From assembly GCF_016888135.1 (NCBI RefSeq), contig NZ_JACSWB010000134.1, positions 1-37,459 on the forward strand: a stretch of DNA of 37,459 nucleotides. The letters are read 5' to 3'. The notes beneath the pieces were generated by a model. That model was not told the origin of the DNA and searched no databases. It worked only from the letters and a program-made list of their open reading frames with translations. The translations under genes were made by a program, and so were the position numbers. The stretch is from Leptolyngbya sp. CCY15150. Its GTDB lineage: Bacteria > Cyanobacteriota > Cyanobacteriia > RECH01. Positions 16,527 to 23,499 of this stretch are shown here, in pieces; position 1 is the first letter of the stretch, and each line of letters opens with the position of its first letter.

Positions 16527-19500
16527 ATGCCACCCACCCACTTCCACACACCCACAACCCACGACGACTGGTGGATCTCCCTCAAGCATGGGGGGCTGCT
16601 GATTGCGCCGTCAAAGCTGGAGGAATTTTTTGTTTCCAGCCAGCTAGCGCCCCTGTCGCGCTACGTCGAAGATAAGCTGCGGCGCGATGTTACCCGCTTG
16701 CGGGATGGCGACCAGAGCCAGCTTGGCACCCTGCTGGATACGGTGCTGGAAGAGGTGCTGGGGCTCTCTAAGGACTTTTGGCAGAAGGGCACCTCCGTCG
16801 AGCGTGATTGGGCACAGCAAGCCATTACCCGCGAGCAAATTAAGCCCCGTCGGGTTTGGCAAGATGATCGAGGTGCTGTCCTTCCTGTATTTGTGTCCGA
16901 TGGCCAGGAGCGGGGCGGCCAGGCGGCACGCCTGGGCATTGGCCGAGGCAAGCGGGCCGTATCGCGGGTGATTGAGTGGCTGCGAAAGGCAGATCAAAAG
17001 GTGGCGTTGCTCACCAATGGCTACCAATGGCGGCTCATCCATGCCGGGGCAGACTACGATGCCTGGTGCGAGTGGGATATCAACCTGTGGTTTGAGGAAG
17101 GGCGACCGGGGCCGCAGGTGACGGCCCTCCGGCTGCTGCTGGGGGAAGCGTCCCTTCGTCCCGAAAAGGCTGAGGTGCCCAGTCCGTTGATGGCGGCGAT
17201 TCAGTCATCGCGTCAGGGGCAGGCAGAACTGTCGGATGTATTGGGGGAACGGGTACGGAAAGCGGTAGAGCTGCTGATTCGGGAGTCTTCGGCAGCGTTG
17301 GATGAAATGTTTGAGCGGGAGTCGGGGGTCGGGCGGGAGTCGGGAGTCGGGAGTCGGGAGTCGGGGAATGTCCCAGAATTATCGGGAACTGCGGGTTTGG
17401 AGCGAGGGTATCACGCTGGTGGAGATGTGCTACCGCCTGACCAAAGCGTTTCCGAAGGAGGAAATTTACGGGATGACGTCTCAGATTCGGAGAGCAGCCG
17501 TGTCAGTGCCAGCGAATATCGCCGAGGGCTACGGACGGGAGAACCGGGGGGAGTACATTCAGTTTCTGAAAATAGCCCAGGGATCTCTCAAAGAATTGGA
17601 AACCCACCTAATCATCTCGGAACGGGTACAACTGGCGACACCTCAGACCATCGCCCCGATCATGACTCAGTGCGAGACGGTGGGGAAAATGCTGCGTTCT
17701 CTAATCCGCACCCTACAACAGAAGCAATAACGGGAGTCGGGAGAAGTGCGGGAGTCGGGAATCGGGAGTCGGGAATCGGGGCAGAACAAAATCCCGACTT
17801 ACGACTCCCGACTTACGACTCCCGACCTATGACTCCCGTTTCTCCCAAAGACATTTACATCGCCGCCAGCCGTATCATCATGCGTTGTGTGGTGATTTTG
17901 TTCGCTGAGGCCCGTGAGCTGTTGCCTCGGGAAAATCCGATCTATCACAATTCTTACGGCATCCAGGGGTTGCGAGAGCAGTTAGACCGCATGGCTGGAG
18001 GGCGAGCCTCGGAGCGGTTGCGGAATCGCCATAGCGCTTGGCCTAGGCTGCTGGCGTTGTTTCGGTTGGTGTATGAGGGGTCGGCCCATGAGGCGATTCC
18101 GGTGCCGCGCTATGGGGGTGGGTTGTTTAGACCAGGCTTGGATGCCGCAACCGACCCCGTATTACGTGCCCTAGCTGCTTTAGAGAACCCGATCTATGGG
18201 CCATCGGATGCGGTGGTGACTCAAATTTTGGATCTGCTGTGTCGTAGCAAGGTAAAGGTGCGCCAGGGGCGGCGGAATACTTGGGTAGAGGCTCCGGTAG
18301 ACTTCTCCGATTTGTCGTCGGAGTACATTGGCATTCTCTACGAGGGCCTGCTCGATTTTGAACTGCGCCGGGCTGCTGCCGATGATCCGATGATTTTTCT
18401 CAACCTGGGCGATCAGCCTGCCTTACCCCTGACGCGGCTGGAGGGGATGGATGATAATGCGCTGTCATCGCTGGTGGAGAAACTGAAGCAGGCCGCCAAG
18501 CCCAGCGCTAGCGAAGAGGAAGACGCTGGAGAGGAAGACGCCGAAGCCGAGGAGGAAATTGAAGCCGAGGCCGAAACGGAGGAGGAAGACGCTGAGCCAG
18601 ATGAGATCGAAGATAGTCAGGATGACCTGATTCAAAACCTGCGGGAAAGGGCTCATCAGTGGGCCATCCGGGCGGTGAAGGCAGGCAAGCTGGTGAATAA
18701 GCCCCGCAGCAAGAAGGCGGATGCCCTAGCGGCCTATGAACAGCAGGTGAGTAAGATGGCCGATCGCCTGATTGCTAAAACTATCTTGCCAGGGGAATGG
18801 TTTCTGGTGCGTTGGGGCGGTACCCGCAAGGGTTCAGGCACGTTCTATACGCGACCACAGTTGGCGGTGCCGACGGTGCAGCGAACGTTAGAGCCGTTGG
18901 TGTATGAGAAGGTGGGAAGGGCGGGAGTCGGGAATCGGGAATCGGGAATCGGGGCGGAACATGATCCCGACTTACGACTCCCGACTTACGACTCCCGACC
19001 TAACGACTCCCGATTCCCCAAATCTCCCGCCACCATCCTCGCCCTCAAAGTCTGCGATCCCGCCTGTGGCTCGGCCTCCTTCCTCATTGCCGCTCTGCGC
19101 TACCTTACCAATGCCCTGTGGGAAAGTCTCTTTGCCCATGGCTGGCTGATCGAAGATGGCGATCAGATTCGGGCGGGCATCCCGGATGATGCTCAGCCGG
19201 AGTGGTTTGTGGAATGTGTGAAGAACCTGCCGCTGACGGTGGAGAAGGCGGAGGAATATTCCAAGCCCCGGCTGAAGCGGTATGTGGTGGAGCGCTGCAT
19301 CTATGGAGTGGATATTAACCCGCTGGCGGTGGAGCTGGGGCGGTTGGCGCTGTGGGTGGAGACGATGGACAGGTCGCTGGCCTTTAGCTTTCTCGACCAC
19401 AAGATTAAGCCAGGAAATTCGCTGGTGGGCTGCTGGTTTGATCAGTTTCAGGATTACCCGATTATGGCCTGGGAGCGGGAGGCCGGGGATGCTACCCACA

Positions 19501-22349
19501 AGGGGGTGCATTTTGGACAAAAGGTGTGGACGAAGGAAATTAAGCGCCTCCGCAATGACATCGTTAAAGAGGAACTGCGGGAACTGCTGGCGGGGGGCGT
19601 GCAGCTCTCAATGTTTGAGAATCGGCTGATTCAATTGCCAGAGCAAACCCACGACGAGCTACAGACCACGGTGGAAGCCATTCACATGGCGGTGCTGAAC
19701 CCAGAGCAGCAGGCAGAGGCTTATGACCAATCGGTGCAGCAAAAGCAGGCGCTTCAGGAGCTTGAATGGGCGTTTGATTGTTGGTGTGCGGTGTGGTTTT
19801 GGAAAGGAAACGACATGGAGCTGTCGCCCACGCCAATGCAGTTTGTCGATCCGTCGCCGGAGGTGAAGGCGGCGGTAGATCGGGTGGCTCAGGAGTATCA
19901 GTTTTTCCATTGGGAGCTGGAGTTTCCTGATGTGTTTTGTTCCCCGGAGGCCGTTTTTCCGACTCCCGACTCCCAACTCCCGACTCCCGCAATCCCCGGA
20001 TTCGATGCCATTGTGGGCAATCCTCCGTGGGAGATTCAAAAGCCCAACTCTAAGGAATTTTTCTCGAATATTGACCCGCTGTATCGTACCTATGGCAAGC
20101 AGGAGGCGCTGAATTATCAACGGCAATATTTTGAGGCTGATCCCACTGTTGAGGAAGATTGGCTGGCCTATTGTGCGCGGCTAAAGGCGTTGTCGAACTG
20201 GAGTAAGTATGTTGCCTATCCTTTTGGGGATGATGAGGCGGCGGGTAGCAGATTTTCGCTATCGCGGCGGAAGGCGGAGGCAGAACAACTGGCGACGGAA
20301 TGGCGCAGGCAGCGGGCTAAGCGAAAGGGCTATAGCGATCCAGAGCATCCGTTTCGCTATCAGGGATCGGCGGATGTCAATACCTACAAGATGTTTGCAG
20401 AGCTGGCCCACGCCCTAACCCGTGAGGGGGGACGGTTTGGGCTGATTATTCCGTCAGGAATCTATACCGATAAGGGATCTGGTTCACTGCGCAGGCTGTT
20501 TCTTAACCGTTGCCAATGGACGCACCTCTACGCATTTCAGAATGAGCGGTTTATATTTAGCGCTATTGACCATCGCAACAAAATGGTGATCATCAGCGTG
20601 AATAAGGGTGGCCACACAGAATCCATCGCCACCCGCTTTCGGTTGGGGCCAGGGGATTCGCCTGAGGCCCAAGAATTGATGACCGATGCTCTAGATGATG
20701 CCCGCTTTTTGTCGGTACCTGCGGCGCAAATCAAGCGCTTTAGCCCCAACACAGGCGCTCTGCTAGAAGTTCGCACCGATCGCGACCTCAAGATTCTCGA
20801 AAAGATGTACGCCAATGGCGTGCTGCTGGGCGACGATAGCCCCCAAGGCTGGGGCATCCAGTACGCCACCGAGTTCCACATGACCAACGACTCCAAACTC
20901 TTCCCCCCTCGCCCCAAGTGGGAAGCGCAGGGGTATAAGCCGGATGAGTATGGGCATTGGCTGAAGGGGAATTGGCAACCCTATGGAGGGGAGTCGGGCA
21001 TCGGGAGTCGGGAGTCGGGAGTGATTTTGTCGGCAGATGGCAGCGAGGCGATTCACGTTGATGAGGTTGAAGACGTTGCCCTGCCACTCTACCAGGGCGT
21101 GATGGTCGGCCAACTAGAAAGCAACCGGGCTCAGTGGGTGTCTGGTTCTGGCAACCGCGCTATGTGGGACAAAGATTTGCCTCCTGGTTCGTCGTTTGGC
21201 CCACAGTTTCTTATTTCCAAAAAGTCTGTAGTTGAAAACTGTCCTGGCGCATTGCGATCGCGCTATCTTTTTCGCAATATTGCCCGATCTACTGACTCTC
21301 GAACCATGATTGGCAGTCCCGCACCAGGTTTTCCTGCTGGAAATAGCCTCGCGGCGCTATCTCTAGAGACTCAATCAGTCTGGGATACTTGGCTTTTAGG
21401 GAGTATTCTGAGTAGCTACATTTACGACTGGGCACTTCGTCAACGTCTTGGAGGAACCAATCTTAACTGGGTCTTCCTGGATGAGACGTCAACTTTATCG
21501 AGGCAAGAAATGTCGATATTAATAGCGATATTAACTCTACGATTATCTGGCGTAGGTTCTATTTTTTCTCGACAGTGGCTCAATCTAAGAGGAGTGCTAC
21601 CAAAAATTGAAAAACATTACTGGAAACAGCTTTGGGCTGTAACAGCCTATGAAACCCTACGATTAAAGGCAATGCTTGATGCTCTCGTCGCTTATTATTA
21701 CGGGCTAGATAAGACAGATCTAGGCTGGATTTTGCGAGACTGCGACTACCCAACTAGGGATGTAAATGATGGAGCTATCAATCGCAATTTTGACCCAAAA
21801 GGCTTTTGGCGAGTCGACAAAGAAAAAGACCCTGAACTGCGCCACCCCATCCTCTCCCTCATCGCCTTCCACGACCTCAAACGCCTCGGCCTCGACGCCT
21901 TCCTCAACCTCAACGACGGCGAAGGTTGGATGCTACCCGAAACCCTCCGCCTCGCCGACTACGGCCTAGGGCATGACGACCGCGCCCAGGAACCGCAACC
22001 CGTCGCCGCTAGAATTGGGGCAGAAACGGCAAAACTTTGGAATGCGGTCGGGGCAGAATCAGATCCCGACTCCCGACTTACGACTCCCGACTCCCGTCCT
22101 AGCCACTTACGACTTACGACTCACGCCCAATATCGCTTCCTCCCCTGGCAACTCCAAGGCACCCCCGAAGACTCCTGGGCCGAATGCGAAATGCACGCCG
22201 AAAACCTGCGCCGGCTGCTGGGTACCCCAACCACGGAAATCGAGGACGAGTCCCCCCCCGACTCCCAACTCCCGACTCCCGATTCCCGGCCTACTCCACA
22301 ACAGCTCAACCTCATCCCCCCCGACGAAGAACAACTCAACCTCTTTTAA
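16527..22349 (+). CDS. drmMI: Giant PglX/DrmMI-type DNA adenine methyltransferase carrying in-frame repeat insertions
   Basis: A 1940-residue protein, several hundred longer than typical relatives. The N-terminal part (about 1-260) resembles type IIG/PglX specificity-nuclease-like regions. The core has IYIAASRIIMR, SAM-binding motif I VCDPACGSASF (Asp844) and catalytic motif IV IVGNPPWE (Asn1165), giving the N6-adenine (gamma) class. An acidic run lies near residues 660-695. The C-terminal third is the likely target-recognition part. Low-complexity inserts such as GVGNRESGIGAE and PDLRLPTYDSRP occur twice, near residues 410-435 and 800-825. Shorter ones precede NPPW and lie in the C-terminal third. 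All come from GGGAGTC/GACTCCC arrays that keep the frame. The first insert also holds a separate gene (17368-17730). The protein ends EEQLNLF, a beta-clamp-type pentapeptide. Family role: self-marking methylation, and possibly activity regulation, in DISARM or BREX. The name drmMI rests on the adjacent drmD. Confidence 0.85.
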   Translation: MPPTHFHTPTTHDDWWISLKHGGLLIAPSKLEEFFVSSQLAPLSRYVEDKLRRDVTRLRDGDQSQLGTLLDTVLEEVLGLSKDFWQKGTSVERDWAQQAITREQIKPRRVWQDDRGAVLPVFVSDGQERGGQAARLGIGRGKRAVSRVIEWLRKADQKVALLTNGYQWRLIHAGADYDAWCEWDINLWFEEGRPGPQVTALRLLLGEASLRPEKAEVPSPLMAAIQSSRQGQAELSDVLGERVRKAVELLIRESSAALDEMFERESGVGRESGVGSRESGNVPELSGTAGLERGYHAGGDVLPPDQSVSEGGNLRDDVSDSESSRVSASEYRRGLRTGEPGGVHSVSENSPGISQRIGNPPNHLGTGTTGDTSDHRPDHDSVRDGGENAAFSNPHPTTEAITGVGRSAGVGNRESGIGAEQNPDLRLPTYDSRPMTPVSPKDIYIAASRIIMRCVVILFAEARELLPRENPIYHNSYGIQGLREQLDRMAGGRASERLRNRHSAWPRLLALFRLVYEGSAHEAIPVPRYGGGLFRPGLDAATDPVLRALAALENPIYGPSDAVVTQILDLLCRSKVKVRQGRRNTWVEAPVDFSDLSSEYIGILYEGLLDFELRRAAADDPMIFLNLGDQPALPLTRLEGMDDNALSSLVEKLKQAAKPSASEEEDAGEEDAEAEEEIEAEAETEEEDAEPDEIEDSQDDLIQNLRERAHQWAIRAVKAGKLVNKPRSKKADALAAYEQQVSKMADRLIAKTILPGEWFLVRWGGTRKGSGTFYTRPQLAVPTVQRTLEPLVYEKVGRAGVGNRESGIGAEHDPDLRLPTYDSRPNDSRFPKSPATILALKVCDPACGSASFLIAALRYLTNALWESLFAHGWLIEDGDQIRAGIPDDAQPEWFVECVKNLPLTVEKAEEYSKPRLKRYVVERCIYGVDINPLAVELGRLALWVETMDRSLAFSFLDHKIKPGNSLVGCWFDQFQDYPIMAWEREAGDATHKGVHFGQKVWTKEIKRLRNDIVKEELRELLAGGVQLSMFENRLIQLPEQTHDELQTTVEAIHMAVLNPEQQAEAYDQSVQQKQALQELEWAFDCWCAVWFWKGNDMELSPTPMQFVDPSPEVKAAVDRVAQEYQFFHWELEFPDVFCSPEAVFPTPDSQLPTPAIPGFDAIVGNPPWEIQKPNSKEFFSNIDPLYRTYGKQEALNYQRQYFEADPTVEEDWLAYCARLKALSNWSKYVAYPFGDDEAAGSRFSLSRRKAEAEQLATEWRRQRAKRKGYSDPEHPFRYQGSADVNTYKMFAELAHALTREGGRFGLIIPSGIYTDKGSGSLRRLFLNRCQWTHLYAFQNERFIFSAIDHRNKMVIISVNKGGHTESIATRFRLGPGDSPEAQELMTDALDDARFLSVPAAQIKRFSPNTGALLEVRTDRDLKILEKMYANGVLLGDDSPQGWGIQYATEFHMTNDSKLFPPRPKWEAQGYKPDEYGHWLKGNWQPYGGESGIGSRESGVILSADGSEAIHVDEVEDVALPLYQGVMVGQLESNRAQWVSGSGNRAMWDKDLPPGSSFGPQFLISKKSVVENCPGALRSRYLFRNIARSTDSRTMIGSPAPGFPAGNSLAALSLETQSVWDTWLLGSILSSYIYDWALRQRLGGTNLNWVFLDETSTLSRQEMSILIAILTLRLSGVGSIFSRQWLNLRGVLPKIEKHYWKQLWAVTAYETLRLKAMLDALVAYYYGLDKTDLGWILRDCDYPTRDVNDGAINRNFDPKGFWRVDKEKDPELRHPILSLIAFHDLKRLGLDAFLNLNDGEGWMLPETLRLADYGLGHDDRAQEPQPVAARIGAETAKLWNAVGAESDPDSRLTTPDSRPSHLRLTTHAQYRFLPWQLQGTPEDSWAECEMHAENLRRLLGTPTTEIEDESPPDSQLPTPDSRPTPQQLNLIPPDEEQLNLF
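17316..17366. repeat. STRR heptamer array (GGGAGTC), left flank of nested gene
   Basis: About seven copies of GGGAGTC, some imperfect, stay in frame inside the methyltransferase and end two bases before the nested gene's ATG at 17368. The final GGGG may serve as its ribosome site. Confidence 0.85.
17368..17730 (+). CDS. Four-helix-bundle protein (23S rRNA IVS / bAvd family) nested inside drmMI
   Basis: A 120-residue protein, MSQNYRELRVWSEGITLVEM onward, ending TAA at 17728-17730. It has the family hallmarks in order: YRELRVW, a helix with YRLTKAFPKEE, IYGMTSQIRRAAVSVPANIA, EGYGR, EYIQFLKIAQGSLKELETHL. This is a full-length member of the family first known from intervening sequences in bacterial 23S rRNA and from diversity-generating retroelements (bAvd). 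It lies wholly within the methyltransferase gene, on the same strand but in another frame. The methyltransferase frame also stays open through it, reading a Ser/Gly/Asp-rich peptide. GGGAGTC arrays flank both sides, and GGGG lies just before the ATG. Inference: an IVS-like insertion into a protein gene. Whether both products are made is unknown. Confidence 0.9.
   Translation: MSQNYRELRVWSEGITLVEMCYRLTKAFPKEEIYGMTSQIRRAAVSVPANIAEGYGRENRGEYIQFLKIAQGSLKELETHLIISERVQLATPQTIAPIMTQCETVGKMLRSLIRTLQQKQ
17731..17839. repeat. STRR hairpin repeat, copy 1 (right flank of nested gene)
   Basis: GGGAGTC/GGGAATC units (17731-17789) are followed by a short spacer and inverted GACTCCC and CTTACGACTCCCGA units (17802-17839). 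The two halves can form a long imperfect hairpin. About 95 bases are nearly identical to 18921-19019. Confidence 0.85.
18921..19019. repeat. STRR hairpin repeat, copy 2
   Basis: This has the same arrangement as copy 1: GGGAGTC/GGGAATC units, a spacer GGGGCGGAACATGAT, then inverted CCCGACTTACGACT units. It is in frame inside the methyltransferase, about 12 codons before SAM motif I. Differences from copy 1 are a few substitutions in the arms and spacer and a one-base indel near the 3' end. Confidence 0.85.
19958..19999. repeat. STRR array just upstream of motif IV codons
   Basis: Five or so GACTCCC-type units encode TPDSQLPTPA and insert directly before GFDAIVGNPPWE, that is, in the loop leading to the catalytic motif. 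The frame is kept. Confidence 0.8.
20988..21023. repeat. STRR array in the methyltransferase C-terminal third
   Basis: GGGAGTC and GGGCATC units encode GESGIGSRESGV within an otherwise conserved-looking region, left of an AT-richer block (about 21190-21830). Confidence 0.8.
22045..22127. repeat. STRR hairpin-like repeat, diverged copy 3
   Basis: It starts GCGGTCGGGGCAGAATCAGATCCCGA, like the centre of copies 1 and 2, followed by GACTCCC and ACTTACGACT units. The left arm is mostly missing. The methyltransferase stays in frame across it. Confidence 0.75.
22255..22289. repeat. STRR array near the methyltransferase C-terminus
   Basis: CCCGACTCCCAACTCCCGAC units encode PPDSQLPTPDSRP, about 15 codons before the terminal EEQLNLF. 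Confidence 0.8.
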
Positions 22350-22365
22350 TCCCCAACCCTTGACT

Positions 22366-22611
22366 ATGAATAATCCCCAACTCCGCCAAACCATTAACCA
22401 CTACCTAGATAGGCTGTCAAGCGATCGCCTTCGCCTAGTTGCCGACTTCCTCAACTTCCTGGTTCACACCGAGCACCAAGAACAAACCCTACCCCCAGAA
22501 ACCCCCGACTTTCGACCACCCACCGGAGGCTCCCTACTCAGCCACACCGAAACCTGGGCAGGCGACGACTTTGAAGAATGCCTGGAAACCGTTTACGAAA
22601 CGCGCTCCTGA
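22366..22611 (+). CDS. Small antitoxin-like protein (DUF2281-like)
   Basis: An 81-residue protein, MNNPQLRQTINHYLDRLSSD onward, ending GDDFEECLETVYETRS. The frame is open further upstream, but this ATG follows the methyltransferase stop by 16 bases. The N-terminal helix (L..L...RL..VADFLNFLV) and the C-terminal W.GDD.EECL..VY..RS are typical of small cyanobacterial antitoxin-like proteins, often paired with PIN-domain toxins. No PIN gene is present here; the next gene is a Uma2 nuclease. It could be an orphan antitoxin carried as cargo between repeat arrays. The family call is from memory of the pattern. Confidence 0.65.
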   Translation: MNNPQLRQTINHYLDRLSSDRLRLVADFLNFLVHTEHQEQTLPPETPDFRPPTGGSLLSHTETWAGDDFEECLETVYETRS

Positions 22612-22637
22612 TTCCCGACTCCTAACTCCCAACCCCC
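22612..22637. repeat. STRR array before the Uma2 gene
   Basis: ATTCCCGACTCCTAACTCCC units fill the whole 26-base spacer and end at the ATG 22638, as in the leader of the methyltransferase gene. Confidence 0.7.
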
Positions 22638-23216
22638 ATGAATGCTTACACTATCGACCTCAGCCCAATCGCCCGTCTCGACGCCACCCAGTTCGAGCAA
22701 CTTTGTGCTGCCAACCCCGAGATCAAATTTGAACGCACCCCCACCGGAGCCCTCGTGATTATGTCCCCCACAGGCGGCGAAACGGGTAACCGCAACATTG
22801 AAATTGCGGCTGATTTTGTCATTTGGAATCGTCAAAGCAAGCTGGGTTATCTGTTCGATTCCTCCACCTGCTTCAAATTACCCGGCGGTGGCGATCGCTC
22901 TCCTGACGTTGCCTGGGTCGAAAAATCACGCTGGGACGCCCTCACCCCAGACCAACGCCGGAAATTTCCGCCCCTCTGTCCTGATTTTGCCCTGGAACTC
23001 GCCTCACCCAGCGATAACCTTGCCACCCTCCGCGCCAAAATGCAGGAATACCTCGACAGCGGCCTGCGCCTGGGCTGGTTGATTAACCCGCAAGATCAAC
23101 AAGTGGAGATCTATCGACCGCAACAGCCACCCGACTGGGTCGCAACCCCCAGCACCCTCAGCGGCGAAACCGTTCTACCTGGCTTTGAACTCAATTTGGC
23201 TTGGCTCTGGTCGTAA
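22638..23216 (+). CDS. Uma2-family PD-(D/E)XK endonuclease
   Basis: A 192-residue protein. It shows the Uma2 layout: helical start (LDATQFEQLCAANPEIKFER), the LVIMSPTGGETGNRN block, SPDVAWV with the active-site Asp, FALELASPSD with the Glu, then LRAKMQEYLDSG with a Lys and the LGWLINP strand. The length is normal for the family. Uma2 genes are present in many copies in cyanobacteria and their role is mostly unknown; they are restriction-endonuclease-like folds and often travel with mobile DNA. Here it sits inside the DISARM-like island, but it could be a passenger. Confidence 0.9.
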   Translation: MNAYTIDLSPIARLDATQFEQLCAANPEIKFERTPTGALVIMSPTGGETGNRNIEIAADFVIWNRQSKLGYLFDSSTCFKLPGGGDRSPDVAWVEKSRWDALTPDQRRKFPPLCPDFALELASPSDNLATLRAKMQEYLDSGLRLGWLINPQDQQVEIYRPQQPPDWVATPSTLSGETVLPGFELNLAWLWS

Positions 23217-23499
23217 GCGCTCTACTACGGCCATTCCCTGAAATGTCTTAGATTTTGGCGATCGCCGCCGCTAATTGAGCGCAGATTGGGAACATTAGGC
23301 CAAGGGACTGCGCTCTCCATCCCTCCACATCAGTCTTTAGGTATGCCATTATCCCCCCGCAGTACCGATCACCCGCCAACTTAATCCGATGGCTTTAGCC
23401 CTTTTGAGGACGAGTCGGTTCAGCTCAATTTGTTTGATGCCGTTTGAGCTAATCGCCGTAGATTAATGTCGCGATCGCCCACTTCACCGCCCCCACCCC
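23217..23499. other. Intergenic stretch with a C-terminal gene remnant (QLNLFD)
   Basis: This 283-base spacer precedes the large helicase gene. At 23385-23447 one frame reads DGFSPFEDESVQLNLFDAV then TGA, much like the C-terminus of the upstream methyltransferase (EEQLNLF). It is probably the tail of a lost gene or of a duplicated methyltransferase end. Nothing else was recognised. A HIP1-containing stretch lies at about 23259-23266. Confidence 0.45.

Noticed and set aside
17316-22289. GGGAGTC/GACTCCC arrays as a CRISPR array
   Set aside because: Units are 7 bases with no unique spacers of constant length, they occur in both orientations, and there are no cas genes. They fit STRR heptamer repeats.
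22107-22394. Minus-strand frames across the methyltransferase C-terminus
   Set aside because: They are open only because the STRR arrays lack stop codons in every frame.
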